Shown: positions 55,049 through 63,673 of the stretch, piece by piece
Numbering within the stretch: position 1 is the first letter of the stretch
Layout of the letters: each line of letters opens with the position of its first letter
From: an uncultured Arenicella sp.
GTDB lineage: Bacteria; Pseudomonadota; Gammaproteobacteria; Arenicellales; Arenicellaceae
Direction of reading: 5' to 3'
Length of the DNA: 64,000 nt
Assembly: GCA_937974565.1 (NCBI GenBank)
Contig: CALJWL010000003.1
Location: forward strand, 1 to 64,000
The notes under the pieces: model-generated
The model's database searches: none
Told to the model about the DNA's origin: nothing
The model's input: the letters and a program-made list of their open reading frames with translations, nothing else
Program-made: the position numbers and the translations under genes

Positions 55049-55140
55049 TTATTTTTCCCCTATTAATTACCGAAAGCAGAAAAACATGATAATGAAACGG
55101 TCAAAATAAATCGAATGATGTCATGAAATATTCAGCTTAT

Positions 55141-57339
55141 TCACTGAAAAGACTGATAAAACTCAGCGCCTCGATCGCTGTTGGCCTCTGAGATAACGTA
55201 CGCTCGAATCGCTTCAACTGTCTCTTCGTCCAAAATTGTTTCGAAATTAGGCATTCCTCTGTCTTCCAACGCACCACCGCGCACGATCTGCTGCCATGCT
55301 TGCCGACTTTTTGTGATTGGCGAGTAACGAAGGTTAGGTATAAGACCCGATGAGTAAGCTTGATCACCATGACAGATAGAGCAACGGTTCGCATAAGCCT
55401 TAACACCCATCGCCAACACGTCATCTGAAACCTCTAAGGATTCTGGCACCGCGGGCACGGTCACGTCAGTCTTGGGTAAAGGCGGCAGAGCGTTTGATGC
55501 ACCTAATTTAAACACCATTACACGCCCCACATTGGCCACACTGCCCGTGGGTAATACGCCTCCGGTTACCAATGCATAAGACCCACCCCAACCTGAGGCA
55601 ACGGCCACAAACTGCTCACCATCTAATTCATAAGTAATGGGGGCAGCCACAATGCCAGTTTGAGTGAAAAAACGCCACAAACGCTCGCCATTGGTAGCAT
55701 CGTACGCCGCAAAGTGCGCATCGGCGGTGCCTTGAAACACTAAGCCGCCTGAGGTTGACAACACTCCGCCATTCCACGGGCCATTGTGTTCGAATGTCCA
55801 TGCGGGTGCCTGTTCGACTGGGTCCCATGCAATAAGGCGCCCTTTTAAAGACGCTTTTAATGCCGCAAATATTGCTTTTTGCGAGGGCAACATGCCTAAC
55901 GTAAAATCTGTGCCCGTGTTCCACGCTCCTTGTGTGTAACGATATTCAGAATCTTCACCGTATACCCAAGGCGCTTCTTGTGCTGGAATATACACTAAGC
56001 CCGTATCAGGGCTGTACGACATTGGGTGCCAGTTGTGCGCACCTAATGGCCCGGGCAATTGGATGTTCGGCTTATTACCGCCGTAATATCGAGCAAACTT
56101 ATTTTCAACAGGCCGACCCGTGTCTTCATCTATGTGTGAGGCCCAAGTAACGGTGACAAAATTTTTAGCGGATATGAATTCACCGGTCTCTCTATCTAAC
56201 ACGTAAAAGAAACCATTCTTAGGTGCCTGCATGATTACCTTTCGCGATTTCCCGTCAATCTCAAGCTCGGCGAGAATCATATGTTGAGTTGCCGTGTAAT
56301 CCCACGTTTCGGCCGGCGTGGTTTGATAATGCCATACGTATTCCCCAGTGCTTGCGCGCAACGCAACGATCGAGGATAGAAATAAATTATCACCGCCTTC
56401 AGGGCTTCGAATACCGTGATTCCATGGCGAGCCGTTCCCGACTCCGACATAAAGAAGATCCAGTTCTGGATCATACGCCATGGAATCCCATGCAGTACCG
56501 CCACCGCCCGCTTGCCAATACTGACCTGTCCAAGTTTTAGCGGCCATCTCCATGGTTTTATTTTCAAACCCATCGGCCGGATTGCCTGGCACCGTATAAA
56601 ATCGCCACAGTAAATCACCAGACTCCGCCGAATAAGCCGTAATGTAGCCACGCACCCCAAGTTCGGCCCCCCCATTACCAATAATCACTTTGCCATCAAC
56701 AACCCTTGGCGCGCCCGTGATTGTGTAAGGCTTGGTTTTATCGATGGTATTGATGTCCCAGTTCACTTCACCAGTTTTACTGTTCAGAGAAATTAAACGA
56801 CCATCGATAGTCGCCGTGAAAACGGATTGCCCCCAGATTGCCACGCCACGATTAACCACATCACAACACCCTTTACCCGCTTGTGCTTTATCCACCTTAG
56901 GGTCAAAGCTCCATAATTTGGCGCCTGTGCGGGCATCCAGAGCATGGACGATATTCCAAGTCGAGGTGACGTACATGATTCCATTATGCACGATTGGCGT
57001 GGTTTCAATGCCCCGACTGGTGCCCAAATCAAAGGACCATTCCAACCCCAAATCGCTCACCGTTTTACTGCTGATTTCAGATAAAGGCGAATGCCGCTGC
57101 TCAGAATAAGTACGGCCGTGAGATCGCCATCCAGAATTGTCGGCCCGAACTATGTCGGCCGTAAACACTCCGGAGTTTGCAATCTCAGGCGCTGATGCTC
57201 CCTCATCCGTTGCAGGTTGGCATGCCACTAACATCAGAGCAATAGCAAGCATAATGAAACGCTTAAGAGTCCGGCAGCTTTGCTGCCCACACCCAGCATG
57301 TTTAAAAATTTGTATTACGCTCATTTGTTCTCTGATCAT
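55141..57339 (-). CDS. PQQ-dependent quinohemoprotein alcohol dehydrogenase
   Basis: 732 residues. A lipoprotein-like signal ends LMLVACQP (Cys40). An eight-bladed PQQ propeller follows with the vicinal disulfide GKGCCDVVNRGVAIW and the catalytic Asp in AETWDYTATQHM. The position two residues after that Asp is Thr, not the extra Asp of lanthanide enzymes, so calcium is expected. A C-terminal cytochrome c domain has CSICH near residue 653 and a Met ligand likely in RGMPNFETIL. It oxidises primary alcohols in the periplasm and passes electrons through heme. The beta-helix gene follows on the same strand. Confidence 0.93.
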   Translation of the reverse strand: MIREQMSVIQIFKHAGCGQQSCRTLKRFIMLAIALMLVACQPATDEGASAPEIANSGVFTADIVRADNSGWRSHGRTYSEQRHSPLSEISSKTVSDLGLEWSFDLGTSRGIETTPIVHNGIMYVTSTWNIVHALDARTGAKLWSFDPKVDKAQAGKGCCDVVNRGVAIWGQSVFTATIDGRLISLNSKTGEVNWDINTIDKTKPYTITGAPRVVDGKVIIGNGGAELGVRGYITAYSAESGDLLWRFYTVPGNPADGFENKTMEMAAKTWTGQYWQAGGGGTAWDSMAYDPELDLLYVGVGNGSPWNHGIRSPEGGDNLFLSSIVALRASTGEYVWHYQTTPAETWDYTATQHMILAELEIDGKSRKVIMQAPKNGFFYVLDRETGEFISAKNFVTVTWASHIDEDTGRPVENKFARYYGGNKPNIQLPGPLGAHNWHPMSYSPDTGLVYIPAQEAPWVYGEDSEYRYTQGAWNTGTDFTLGMLPSQKAIFAALKASLKGRLIAWDPVEQAPAWTFEHNGPWNGGVLSTSGGLVFQGTADAHFAAYDATNGERLWRFFTQTGIVAAPITYELDGEQFVAVASGWGGSYALVTGGVLPTGSVANVGRVMVFKLGASNALPPLPKTDVTVPAVPESLEVSDDVLAMGVKAYANRCSICHGDQAYSSGLIPNLRYSPITKSRQAWQQIVRGGALEDRGMPNFETILDEETVEAIRAYVISEANSDRGAEFYQSFQ

Positions 57340-57638
57340 TCAATAAACCTCATAGAGCAATGTCTTGCACTTTAACGGACTCAGCTTGTCAAAATTCACA
57401 GAGAAACCCGATGTTGAAAACGGTCATATTGAGCGCAGAAGTCGCACAAAAAACTCATGTGTGGACTCAGGCCCGAAAAAACGTTGTGCCTAATCAAAAA
57501 ATGCACATTGAGGTGAATACAAATCATGGGCGTTTACCCACAACTTCATGACTTATTGACGCTCTTAAATAATAAACAGAAAAAAGCCCGGCAATTCAGG
57601 GCTCTAATCTCAAACAAATACTTGCTAAGCTATGATCT
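57340..57638. other. Intergenic stretch between KAS III and PQQ dehydrogenase genes
   Basis: About 300 bp. It holds the terminator of the KAS III gene (57580..57604) and the presumed promoter of the dehydrogenase, with no conserved promoter boxes readable. Short plus-strand frames here look random. Confidence 0.5.
57580..57604 (-). terminator. Rho-independent terminator of the KAS III gene
   Basis: On the minus strand, AGCCC-TGAATTGCC-GGGCT is followed by TTTTTT, 36 bases beyond the stop codon. Confidence 0.8.
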
Positions 57639-58760
57639 CTATCGTTTGCGTATAACCAAACTACCAATAGAATACCCAGCCCCAAACGAACAAATTACGC
57701 CGACATCATTCTTTTTTAAATCTTTATGATGCTTGGAAAACGCAATGATTGACCCTGCCGACGCTGTGTTAGCGTATTCGTCCAAAACAATGGGCGCTTC
57801 TTCTGCCGTTGCATCACGGCCCAATAACCGCTTACTAATCAGCACGTTCATATTGATGTTTGCCTGATGTAACCACCACCGAGTTAGATCTTGAGGCGTT
57901 AAATCGTGCGCATTCAAGTGTTCAGCGATATGCTCGGCCGCCATCGGACAAACCTCTTTGAAGACACTGCGCCCAGCTTGGCGAAACAATTTATCTGGGC
58001 CAAAAGGGTCGGCATCAGTGGCGTGTGATACATAACCAAAATTAGAGCGGATATTATTCGAGTATTTCGTGACCGCTTTGATGCCAAGAATGTCATAACT
58101 GTGGTCTGATTTGCATGACTTGTCTGATTCAACAATCACTGCCGTTGAAACGTCACCAAAAATAAAGTGCCCATCGCGATCGGTGTAATTCACTTGAGGC
58201 GACGTCAACTCTGGATTAATCACAAGCACGACATTAGCCGTGCCTGATTGCACCATTTCATAAGCACGTTGCAAGGCGAATGTGGCCGCCGAACACGCCA
58301 CTAACATGTCAAAACCAAAGCCTTCTATTCCTAATTGATCTTGAACTTCTATTGCTATTGCCGGATAGGCTCTTTCGGTATAAGCACAACTCACGATTAC
58401 CGCATCAATATCTTTAGCTTCTTTATTCGCATCCTGCATGGCCAGACGTGCCGCGTTAACAGCAAATTCAGCTTGATGAGACAACTCATTGCTAGCACGT
58501 TCGGGTATTTTCGGGCGCATGCGATTAATGTCAAGCGCGCCCTCTTTCACGTAAATATAGCGCTGTTTTATGCCCGAAGCTTTTTGTACGAACTCAGCCG
58601 AAGACAACGGCATGGGTGTAATACTCCCTCGTTCAATTTCTTGCTGATTTTCAACGTTGAATCGCTCCGCATAAGCATTATACGAACCAACCAACTCTTC
58701 GTTGGTAATTACATGCGGCGGGTTCCAAACGGCTGAGCCGCTGATTACTGCTTGAGTCAT
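57639..58760 (-). CDS. Beta-ketoacyl-ACP synthase III (FabH-like)
   Basis: About 373 residues from ATG 58760; a GTG at 58769 would add three. The thiolase-fold triad is Cys156 (LVACSAATFAL), His298 (WLHQANINMN) and Asn331 (EYANTASAGS), the III-type Cys-His-Asn. The protein is longer than E. coli FabH and has an N-terminal extension (GSAVWNPPHVITNEELVGSYNAYAERFN). It condenses an acyl-CoA with malonyl-ACP to start fatty-acid chains or related products. It is a single-gene unit, with a terminator after it and three 16-bp repeats just before it. Confidence 0.9.
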   Translation of the reverse strand: MTQAVISGSAVWNPPHVITNEELVGSYNAYAERFNVENQQEIERGSITPMPLSSAEFVQKASGIKQRYIYVKEGALDINRMRPKIPERASNELSHQAEFAVNAARLAMQDANKEAKDIDAVIVSCAYTERAYPAIAIEVQDQLGIEGFGFDMLVACSAATFALQRAYEMVQSGTANVVLVINPELTSPQVNYTDRDGHFIFGDVSTAVIVESDKSCKSDHSYDILGIKAVTKYSNNIRSNFGYVSHATDADPFGPDKLFRQAGRSVFKEVCPMAAEHIAEHLNAHDLTPQDLTRWWLHQANINMNVLISKRLLGRDATAEEAPIVLDEYANTASAGSIIAFSKHHKDLKKNDVGVICSFGAGYSIGSLVIRKR

Positions 58761-58785
58761 AATTGGCACTTTCTGTCTTTTTATA

Positions 58786-58833
58786 GTTCGCGGGTTTTAT
58801 GGTTCGTGGGTTTTATGGTTCGTGGGTTTTATG
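58786..58833. repeat. Three tandem 16-bp repeats upstream of the KAS III gene
   Basis: Unit GTTCG(C/T)GGGTTTTATG three times without gaps; only one base differs between units. The array ends 26 bp upstream of the ATG, inside the probable leader or promoter of the minus-strand gene. Copy-number change could alter expression. Confidence 0.85.
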
Positions 58834-59073
58834 ATTTTGTCGTATATAGCGCGTTTAAAGTGCGCAAGCCTGAATGGCCATTACCTGATATAACGCAACG
58901 CTATTATCAACTTCACAATTGGGCAGTTTGTCACCAAACGGTTGTCTATACGACATGAATCCCCTGCTTTAACTCAAGAAAACAGCCCTTTAGATTTTAG
59001 AAAAAATAATTTCAATAAAGATTAAATATCAATAACTTAAAAACAATAAGAAATGCTCTTTATAACAAAGAAC

Positions 59074-59117
59074 CCAACAACCTCAGCCCACTCAAATGGA
59101 CTGTTGGTATTTTTATA
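59074..59117 (+). terminator. Hairpin with T-rich tail in an intergenic stretch
   Basis: CCAACA ... TGTTGG with a weak inner CCA/TGG stem, then TATTTTTATAA. No plus-strand gene precedes it, so it may end a short non-coding transcript or be chance. Confidence 0.3.
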
Positions 59118-59397
59118 ATGAAATCTTATACACACAACAGCGTAATCCGTAATGGCAATGACTGGCTTTACCACGAGATGTATTTTACATGGCAACACCT
59201 GTTATTGCATTCTCTGTCTTGAGTGCAAACTATTAACAATGCCTTGGATAAAACCCTTCGAAAGTAGCATGCGAAAGGCGTGAAACACCTCTGAAAAGCG
59301 ATAATTCTCATTCTACTTCTTAGATCGACATCAACTAGAATACTTTGCAAACACCATATCATCACATAATCGGGGGCTAACTGGCGCTCACATTGAT

Positions 59398-59412
59398 TAC
59401 GATAGCATCGTA
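59398..59412. promoter_or_regulatory. Operator-like palindrome upstream of the molybdenum hydroxylase genes
   Basis: TACGAT-AGC-ATCGTA with perfect 6-bp arms, followed by a partial copy (TAACGATAC). It lies about 90 bp upstream of the first gene. A TetR- or LysR-type site is plausible; no linked regulator is in the window. Confidence 0.4.
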
Positions 59413-59498
59413 TAACGATACAGTGTTTCTTCGCGCATGTTATCGGTTATATTTAGCTTTGCTTTCAAAATCACCAACCAAACAATGTGGTAACTAAG

Positions 59499-59996
59499 AT
59501 GAAATTAGTCATCAATAACAACGAACATGAGGTTGACGTTGCTCCCGACATGCCTCTTTTATGGGTACTAAGGGATGAACTGAACATTAAGGGCCCTAAA
59601 TTTGGCTGTGGCATTGCCATGTGCGGTGCCTGCACCGTTCACCTTAATGGTCACCCAATACGCTCATGTTCATTCCCAGTCTCAGCCGTTAATGGGAACA
59701 TCACCACGATTGAAGGCTTAGGATCAGAGAGTTCACTGCATGCCGTGCAAAAAGCGTGGTTGGAACATCAAGTAGCGCAGTGCGGCTATTGTCAATCTGG
59801 GCAAATCATGTCTGCTGCGGCCCTTTTAGAGAAAAACCCAAGCCCCAGTGACCAAGACATCGACACCGCCATGTCAGGCAACCTGTGTCGTTGCGGAACT
59901 TACCCTAGAATTAAAGCCGCGATTAAAAGCGCAGCAACCTCAATTCATGAAAGTGAACTAGAAATAACACAACACGACTCCGTTGAGGAAGTTTAA
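59499..59996 (+). CDS. [2Fe-2S] subunit of an aldehyde/isoquinoline-type molybdenum hydroxylase
   Basis: 165 residues from ATG 59499; GTG 59487 would add four. The plant-type cluster is [15 protein letters not shown]...C, and the second cluster is [11 protein letters not shown] ... [12 protein letters not shown], the pattern of the small subunit of IorA-type enzymes. It passes electrons from the molybdenum subunit encoded next. Its stop is two bases before the start of that gene. Confidence 0.93.
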   Translation: MKLVINNNEHEVDVAPDMPLLWVLRDELNIKGPKFGCGIAMCGACTVHLNGHPIRSCSFPVSAVNGNITTIEGLGSESSLHAVQKAWLEHQVAQCGYCQSGQIMSAAALLEKNPSPSDQDIDTAMSGNLCRCGTYPRIKAAIKSAATSIHESELEITQHDSVEEV

Positions 59997-59998
59997 CT

Positions 59999-62266
59999 AT
60001 GGGTAAAGTTGCAAAAATCACGCGTAGAACATTTTTAGTTGGGTCGGTAGCCATTGCCGGTGGGGCCGCATTTGGTTTCTGGAAATACAAACAACCTTAT
60101 AAAAACCCGTTACTTGCCGATTTACAAGACAACGAAATGGCGTTAACACCGTACGTCATCATAAGCAAGCATGGAATAAAAGTAATCGCCGCTCGTGCGG
60201 AGATGGGACAAGGCACTTACACCACATTGGCGGCCATGGTGGCTGAAGAACTTATGGTCGATTTGGCTGATGTAGAGGTAATTCATGGCCCAGCATCGAA
60301 AGCGTATTACAATGCTGCTGTCATGGAAGAAGCCGTGCCTTTTGCGCAGGTAAACACGAGCGCATTGGCAAGAAATGTTCGCGAATTTACGAAAGTGCCA
60401 GCTAAATTCTTAGGGATGCAAATTACTGGCGGCTCTTCAAGCACCGCCGATGGCTTTGATAAGATGCGCATAGCCGGTGCCACTGCACGCGACACATTAA
60501 TCGAGGCGGCGGCCATTAAATGGGGCGTTCCAAACAACCAATTACGTGCGCAAGACGGGCACATTGTTGCTGTTAATTCGTCAGAAAGAGAATCCCAAGG
60601 CTTGTCAATTAGCTACACCGATTTGAGTGATTTTTTGGCCGATGTTGAATTAAAACACGAACCAAAGCTCACACCGCAGTCGCAATGGCGAATTTTAGGA
60701 AAATCACAATTCAGGGTGGATATGTTAGGTAAGGTTACCGGCACCGCCGAATTCGGCGTTGATGTTGAGTTACCCAATATGTTGCATGCCACCGTTAGAA
60801 TGAACCCATCATTGGGCGGTTCCATTCGCAGTTTTGATGCCGCTCAAGCCGAGCAAGAGCGCGGAGTAAAGTCAATATTTCAACTCGATAACGGCATAGC
60901 CGTTGTCGCAACCAATACTTGGTATGCTTTTAACGCGATTAAAAAGGTTAAGGTGGATTGGTCTGACAATCAGATTCCTAAAACTAACCAAAAGCTAGTC
61001 GAATTAGTCCAAGCCAGTTTTTCCGACGAACACCAAGATAGCCGCTTTAGAGATGAAGGCGATTGTGAAGGCGTGTGTAACGACTCTTCTGAAACCGTGT
61101 CAGCCGAGTATCAAGTGCCCTACCTCGCTCACGCGGCAATGGAGCCTTTAAACGCAACGGCCTTATTGAAAGAAGGTCAACTGACAATCTGGGCCGGTAA
61201 CCAATGGCCGACGCTGGCTAGAAGTAAAGCGGCTGAGATCAGTGGTTTGGATGAGAAAAATATTCAGATTCACACACTGATGATGGGCGGCGGCTTTGGT
61301 CGACGACTTGAGCCCGTGTATATTGAGCAAGCGATAAAAATTGCACAACGGTTTGAGGGGCAACCCGTCAAACTCACATGGACTCGTGAAGAAGACACCA
61401 TGCACGATCATTACCGCCCCATGGCGATCGCACGCTTTCAAGCCGTGATGGGGGAGAAATCCCCCATAGCAATCGATTTAAAAACAGCGAGCCCGTCTGT
61501 TAGCGCCTCGCAAATGGGGGAACGCGCAGGCATACCAGCAATGGGGCCTGACCTGGCAATTGCCCAATCAGCATGGGACCAACCTTATGCGGTTCCTAAC
61601 TACAGAGTCACCGGTTATCGCACTCCGGCCAGTGTACCCGTGAGTTCATGGCGCTCAGTGGGGGCCTCACAGAACGGTTTTTTCCATGAAAGCATGCTAG
61701 ATGAGTTGGCCGTTTCTCGGAATGTAGACCCTTTGCAAATGCGACTCGACATGATCAGTCATATGCCGAGCAGAAAAGTGCTTGAGGCCGTCGGCGAGTT
61801 ATCTAACTGGGGTAGTCAACTGCCAGAAGGTCATGGTCGTGGCATAGCTTATTGTCTTTCATTTGGCGTGCCCGTTGCCGAGGTAATTGAAGTCGCAAAC
61901 ACCAACAACGGTATTAAGATACTCAATGCTTATGCGGCTGTGGATGTCGGCACGGCCATGGACCCGCGTAACATTGAGGCCCAAGTGTTTGGCGGTTTGA
62001 ATTTCGGGCTGGCGGCCGCCATGATGGGGGAAATCACCTTCGAGCGCGGTATAGCACAGCAATCAAACTTTCATAATTACAACTCGATACGCATGAACCA
62101 AAGCCCTGACTTTAAAATTAGAATACTGGAGAATGGTGATAAGGTTAAGGGGATCGGTGAGCCCGCCACCCCGCCCGCTGCGCCGGCTTTGGCAAACGCC
62201 ATTTTTAATGCCACTGGTAAACGAATAAGAGAATTGCCGATGAATAAGCACGTGAACTTTGTATAG
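59999..62266 (+). CDS. Molybdopterin-binding large subunit, xanthine dehydrogenase family (IorB type)
   Basis: 755 residues. The N-terminus carries a twin-arginine signal (TRRTFLVGSVAIAGGAAFGFW), so it acts in the periplasm. Cofactor motifs are RAEMGQGTYTTLAAMVAEEL, MMGGGFGRRLEP, RSVGASQNGFFHESMLDEL, and the catalytic Glu in GIGEPATPPAAPALANAIF. Such two-subunit enzymes oxidise aldehydes or N-heterocycles. No flavin or cytochrome subunit follows, so the electron acceptor must be encoded elsewhere. It is coupled with the iron-sulfur gene. Confidence 0.92.
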   Translation: MGKVAKITRRTFLVGSVAIAGGAAFGFWKYKQPYKNPLLADLQDNEMALTPYVIISKHGIKVIAARAEMGQGTYTTLAAMVAEELMVDLADVEVIHGPASKAYYNAAVMEEAVPFAQVNTSALARNVREFTKVPAKFLGMQITGGSSSTADGFDKMRIAGATARDTLIEAAAIKWGVPNNQLRAQDGHIVAVNSSERESQGLSISYTDLSDFLADVELKHEPKLTPQSQWRILGKSQFRVDMLGKVTGTAEFGVDVELPNMLHATVRMNPSLGGSIRSFDAAQAEQERGVKSIFQLDNGIAVVATNTWYAFNAIKKVKVDWSDNQIPKTNQKLVELVQASFSDEHQDSRFRDEGDCEGVCNDSSETVSAEYQVPYLAHAAMEPLNATALLKEGQLTIWAGNQWPTLARSKAAEISGLDEKNIQIHTLMMGGGFGRRLEPVYIEQAIKIAQRFEGQPVKLTWTREEDTMHDHYRPMAIARFQAVMGEKSPIAIDLKTASPSVSASQMGERAGIPAMGPDLAIAQSAWDQPYAVPNYRVTGYRTPASVPVSSWRSVGASQNGFFHESMLDELAVSRNVDPLQMRLDMISHMPSRKVLEAVGELSNWGSQLPEGHGRGIAYCLSFGVPVAEVIEVANTNNGIKILNAYAAVDVGTAMDPRNIEAQVFGGLNFGLAAAMMGEITFERGIAQQSNFHNYNSIRMNQSPDFKIRILENGDKVKGIGEPATPPAAPALANAIFNATGKRIRELPMNKHVNFV

Positions 62267-62320
62267 GGCTTACTGGGGTTTAAGAAAACCCGCATCAATA
62301 GCCGATAAAAAAATCATTTT

Positions 62321-62740
62321 ATGTTTATATTCAATCAGTTGCTATTGGGTTCTATAGTAATACCTATCACTGTTTTGGTGCAGATAATTTTCATACAAAT
62401 CGCCATCAAGCAATTACGAAAATTTGAAAAGGCCGAGCAAAAACTCAACACTATTAAGGTCTCTGGACTGCTTTCACTTTCGGCTCTTTGGTTATTGGCC
62501 GCACTGAGCATCGCAATCTGGATATGGGCGGGTTTCTTTCTGCTCATCGGCTGCTCAACGCTTGAACAATCCTTGTATTTTTCGATGGTGGCTTTCACAA
62601 CTCTCGGCTTTGGCGATCTCACTCTACCGCAAGAATGGCGCCTTCTGTCGGGCATGATTGCCGCCAATGGGTTGGTATTGTTTGGTTTAAATACCGCTTT
62701 TTTAATTGAAGTTTTACACAGAACCTTAGTTAAAAAATAG
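62321..62740 (+). CDS. Small potassium-channel-like protein (Ion_trans_2)
   Basis: 139 residues with an N-terminal helix, a second helix (LLSLSALWLLAALSIAIWIWAGFFLLIG), a pore loop TTLGFGDLTLP in place of TVGYGD, and a last helix (LLSGMIAANGLVLFGLNTAFLIEVL). This is a minimal 2TM-type channel with an extra first helix and no sensor domain. It is 54 bp after the molybdenum hydroxylase gene. Its role beside these genes is unknown. Confidence 0.8.
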   Translation: MFIFNQLLLGSIVIPITVLVQIIFIQIAIKQLRKFEKAEQKLNTIKVSGLLSLSALWLLAALSIAIWIWAGFFLLIGCSTLEQSLYFSMVAFTTLGFGDLTLPQEWRLLSGMIAANGLVLFGLNTAFLIEVLHRTLVKK

Positions 62741-62757
62741 AACTAAACACAAACAAC

Positions 62758-62794
62758 AAAAAGGCTCAACGAGAACACCCCCGTTGAGCCTTTT
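62758..62794 (+). terminator. Terminator after the channel gene
   Basis: AAAAAGGCTCAACG ... CGTTGAGCCTTTT with an approximately ten-base loop and T-tail. The A-run on the other side would also serve the convergent methyltransferase gene. Confidence 0.85.
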
Positions 62795-62888
62795 CCATAC
62801 TTTAACTCAATACCATATTATTCAGCACTAGGCTTGCAATGCAAGTTAAGTGCTAAACATTAAAGTGTGTCTGTAAATAATAACCAGT

Positions 62889-63653
62889 TTATGGTTTACG
62901 AAATAATAAGGTAAACCTATCTGTATTGCCTGTTACTGACTTGCGGCCCACTTCGAAACGCAATTCGTCATCCGCACGGTAGTGCAAATCACTGAATCCA
63001 TCAAATTCGAAACCGATATCGAGAAGTTCTTTGATGATCTCAACTGGGTCTGCACGGCGACGATTTTCTAATGTGTGCGGTTCCATATGGCGACGAGTAT
63101 GATCCACCACGCCGTACACACCGCCCTTCTTCAACGAATTAAATACCTGCTGGTTAATAATCTTTCGACTTGGTGCATCAAAGTTGTGCATATTTCTGAA
63201 TGTCAGTGCAACATCAAAGTCTTTCTCACCAAATTTAAAGTCGCTGATCGAATTTGTACCTGGCAATTCGCCTTTATCAAATTCAGCACCAGTATCAAGC
63301 ACCTTGACCTTATCAAAACCGTCCACTTTGCCAATCAATTGATCGTTAACCCGCCCTGTCCCGAGCGCAACATAAAGGTCGCCTTGTTCTCTAAGAACCG
63401 GGGCTAGAATTTTTGTATACCAGCCTCGCCCTGGAAACAATTCAAGTACCTTCATTTCTTGCGTGACACCAAAAAACTCAAGTGTTTTCAATGGCTTTCG
63501 ATTCCTATCTCGTTCTTTTTCTTTATCGCTTCTCGCATCAGACGCAAGTGCTGCATCAACGGCCACTTTTAAAGAAGAGCCTTTTTCAGCGTCTTGTGCA
63601 AAAACCATTTGGCTCGCGGTTAAGGCTAAGGCTAAGGCAATAATTTTTTTCAT
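62889..63653 (-). CDS. Exported methyltransferase-like protein
   Basis: About 254 residues from ATG 63653 (MKKIIALALALTASQMVFAQ, a normal signal peptide); an ATG at 63677 adds eight residues and overlaps the hydrolase stop by ATGA. The SAM-methyltransferase fold is recognisable (MKVLELFPGRGWYTKILAPVL, motif I; FGEKDFDVALTFRNMHNF, motif IV region; GGVYGVVDH). An exported SAM enzyme is paradoxical since SAM is cytoplasmic; homologues of this kind exist but have no known role. It follows the serine hydrolase directly. Confidence 0.78.
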   Translation of the reverse strand: MKKIIALALALTASQMVFAQDAEKGSSLKVAVDAALASDARSDKEKERDRNRKPLKTLEFFGVTQEMKVLELFPGRGWYTKILAPVLREQGDLYVALGTGRVNDQLIGKVDGFDKVKVLDTGAEFDKGELPGTNSISDFKFGEKDFDVALTFRNMHNFDAPSRKIINQQVFNSLKKGGVYGVVDHTRRHMEPHTLENRRRADPVEIIKELLDIGFEFDGFSDLHYRADDELRFEVGRKSVTGNTDRFTLLFRKP

Positions 63654-63673
63654 AATAATATTGATCTCAAAGT

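Larger units (their letters stand above)
58834..59498. other. Gene-free stretch between KAS III and molybdenum hydroxylase genes
   Basis: About 660 bp, AT-rich. It contains a stem with a T-rich tail near 59074..59117, a TACGAT-AGC-ATCGTA palindrome at 59398..59412 and no convincing frame. The first 40 bp border the KAS III repeats. Confidence 0.4.

Noticed and set aside
58752-58958. Plus-strand frame through the tandem repeats
   Set aside because: Its coding appearance comes from the 16-bp repeats; no ribosome site or family.
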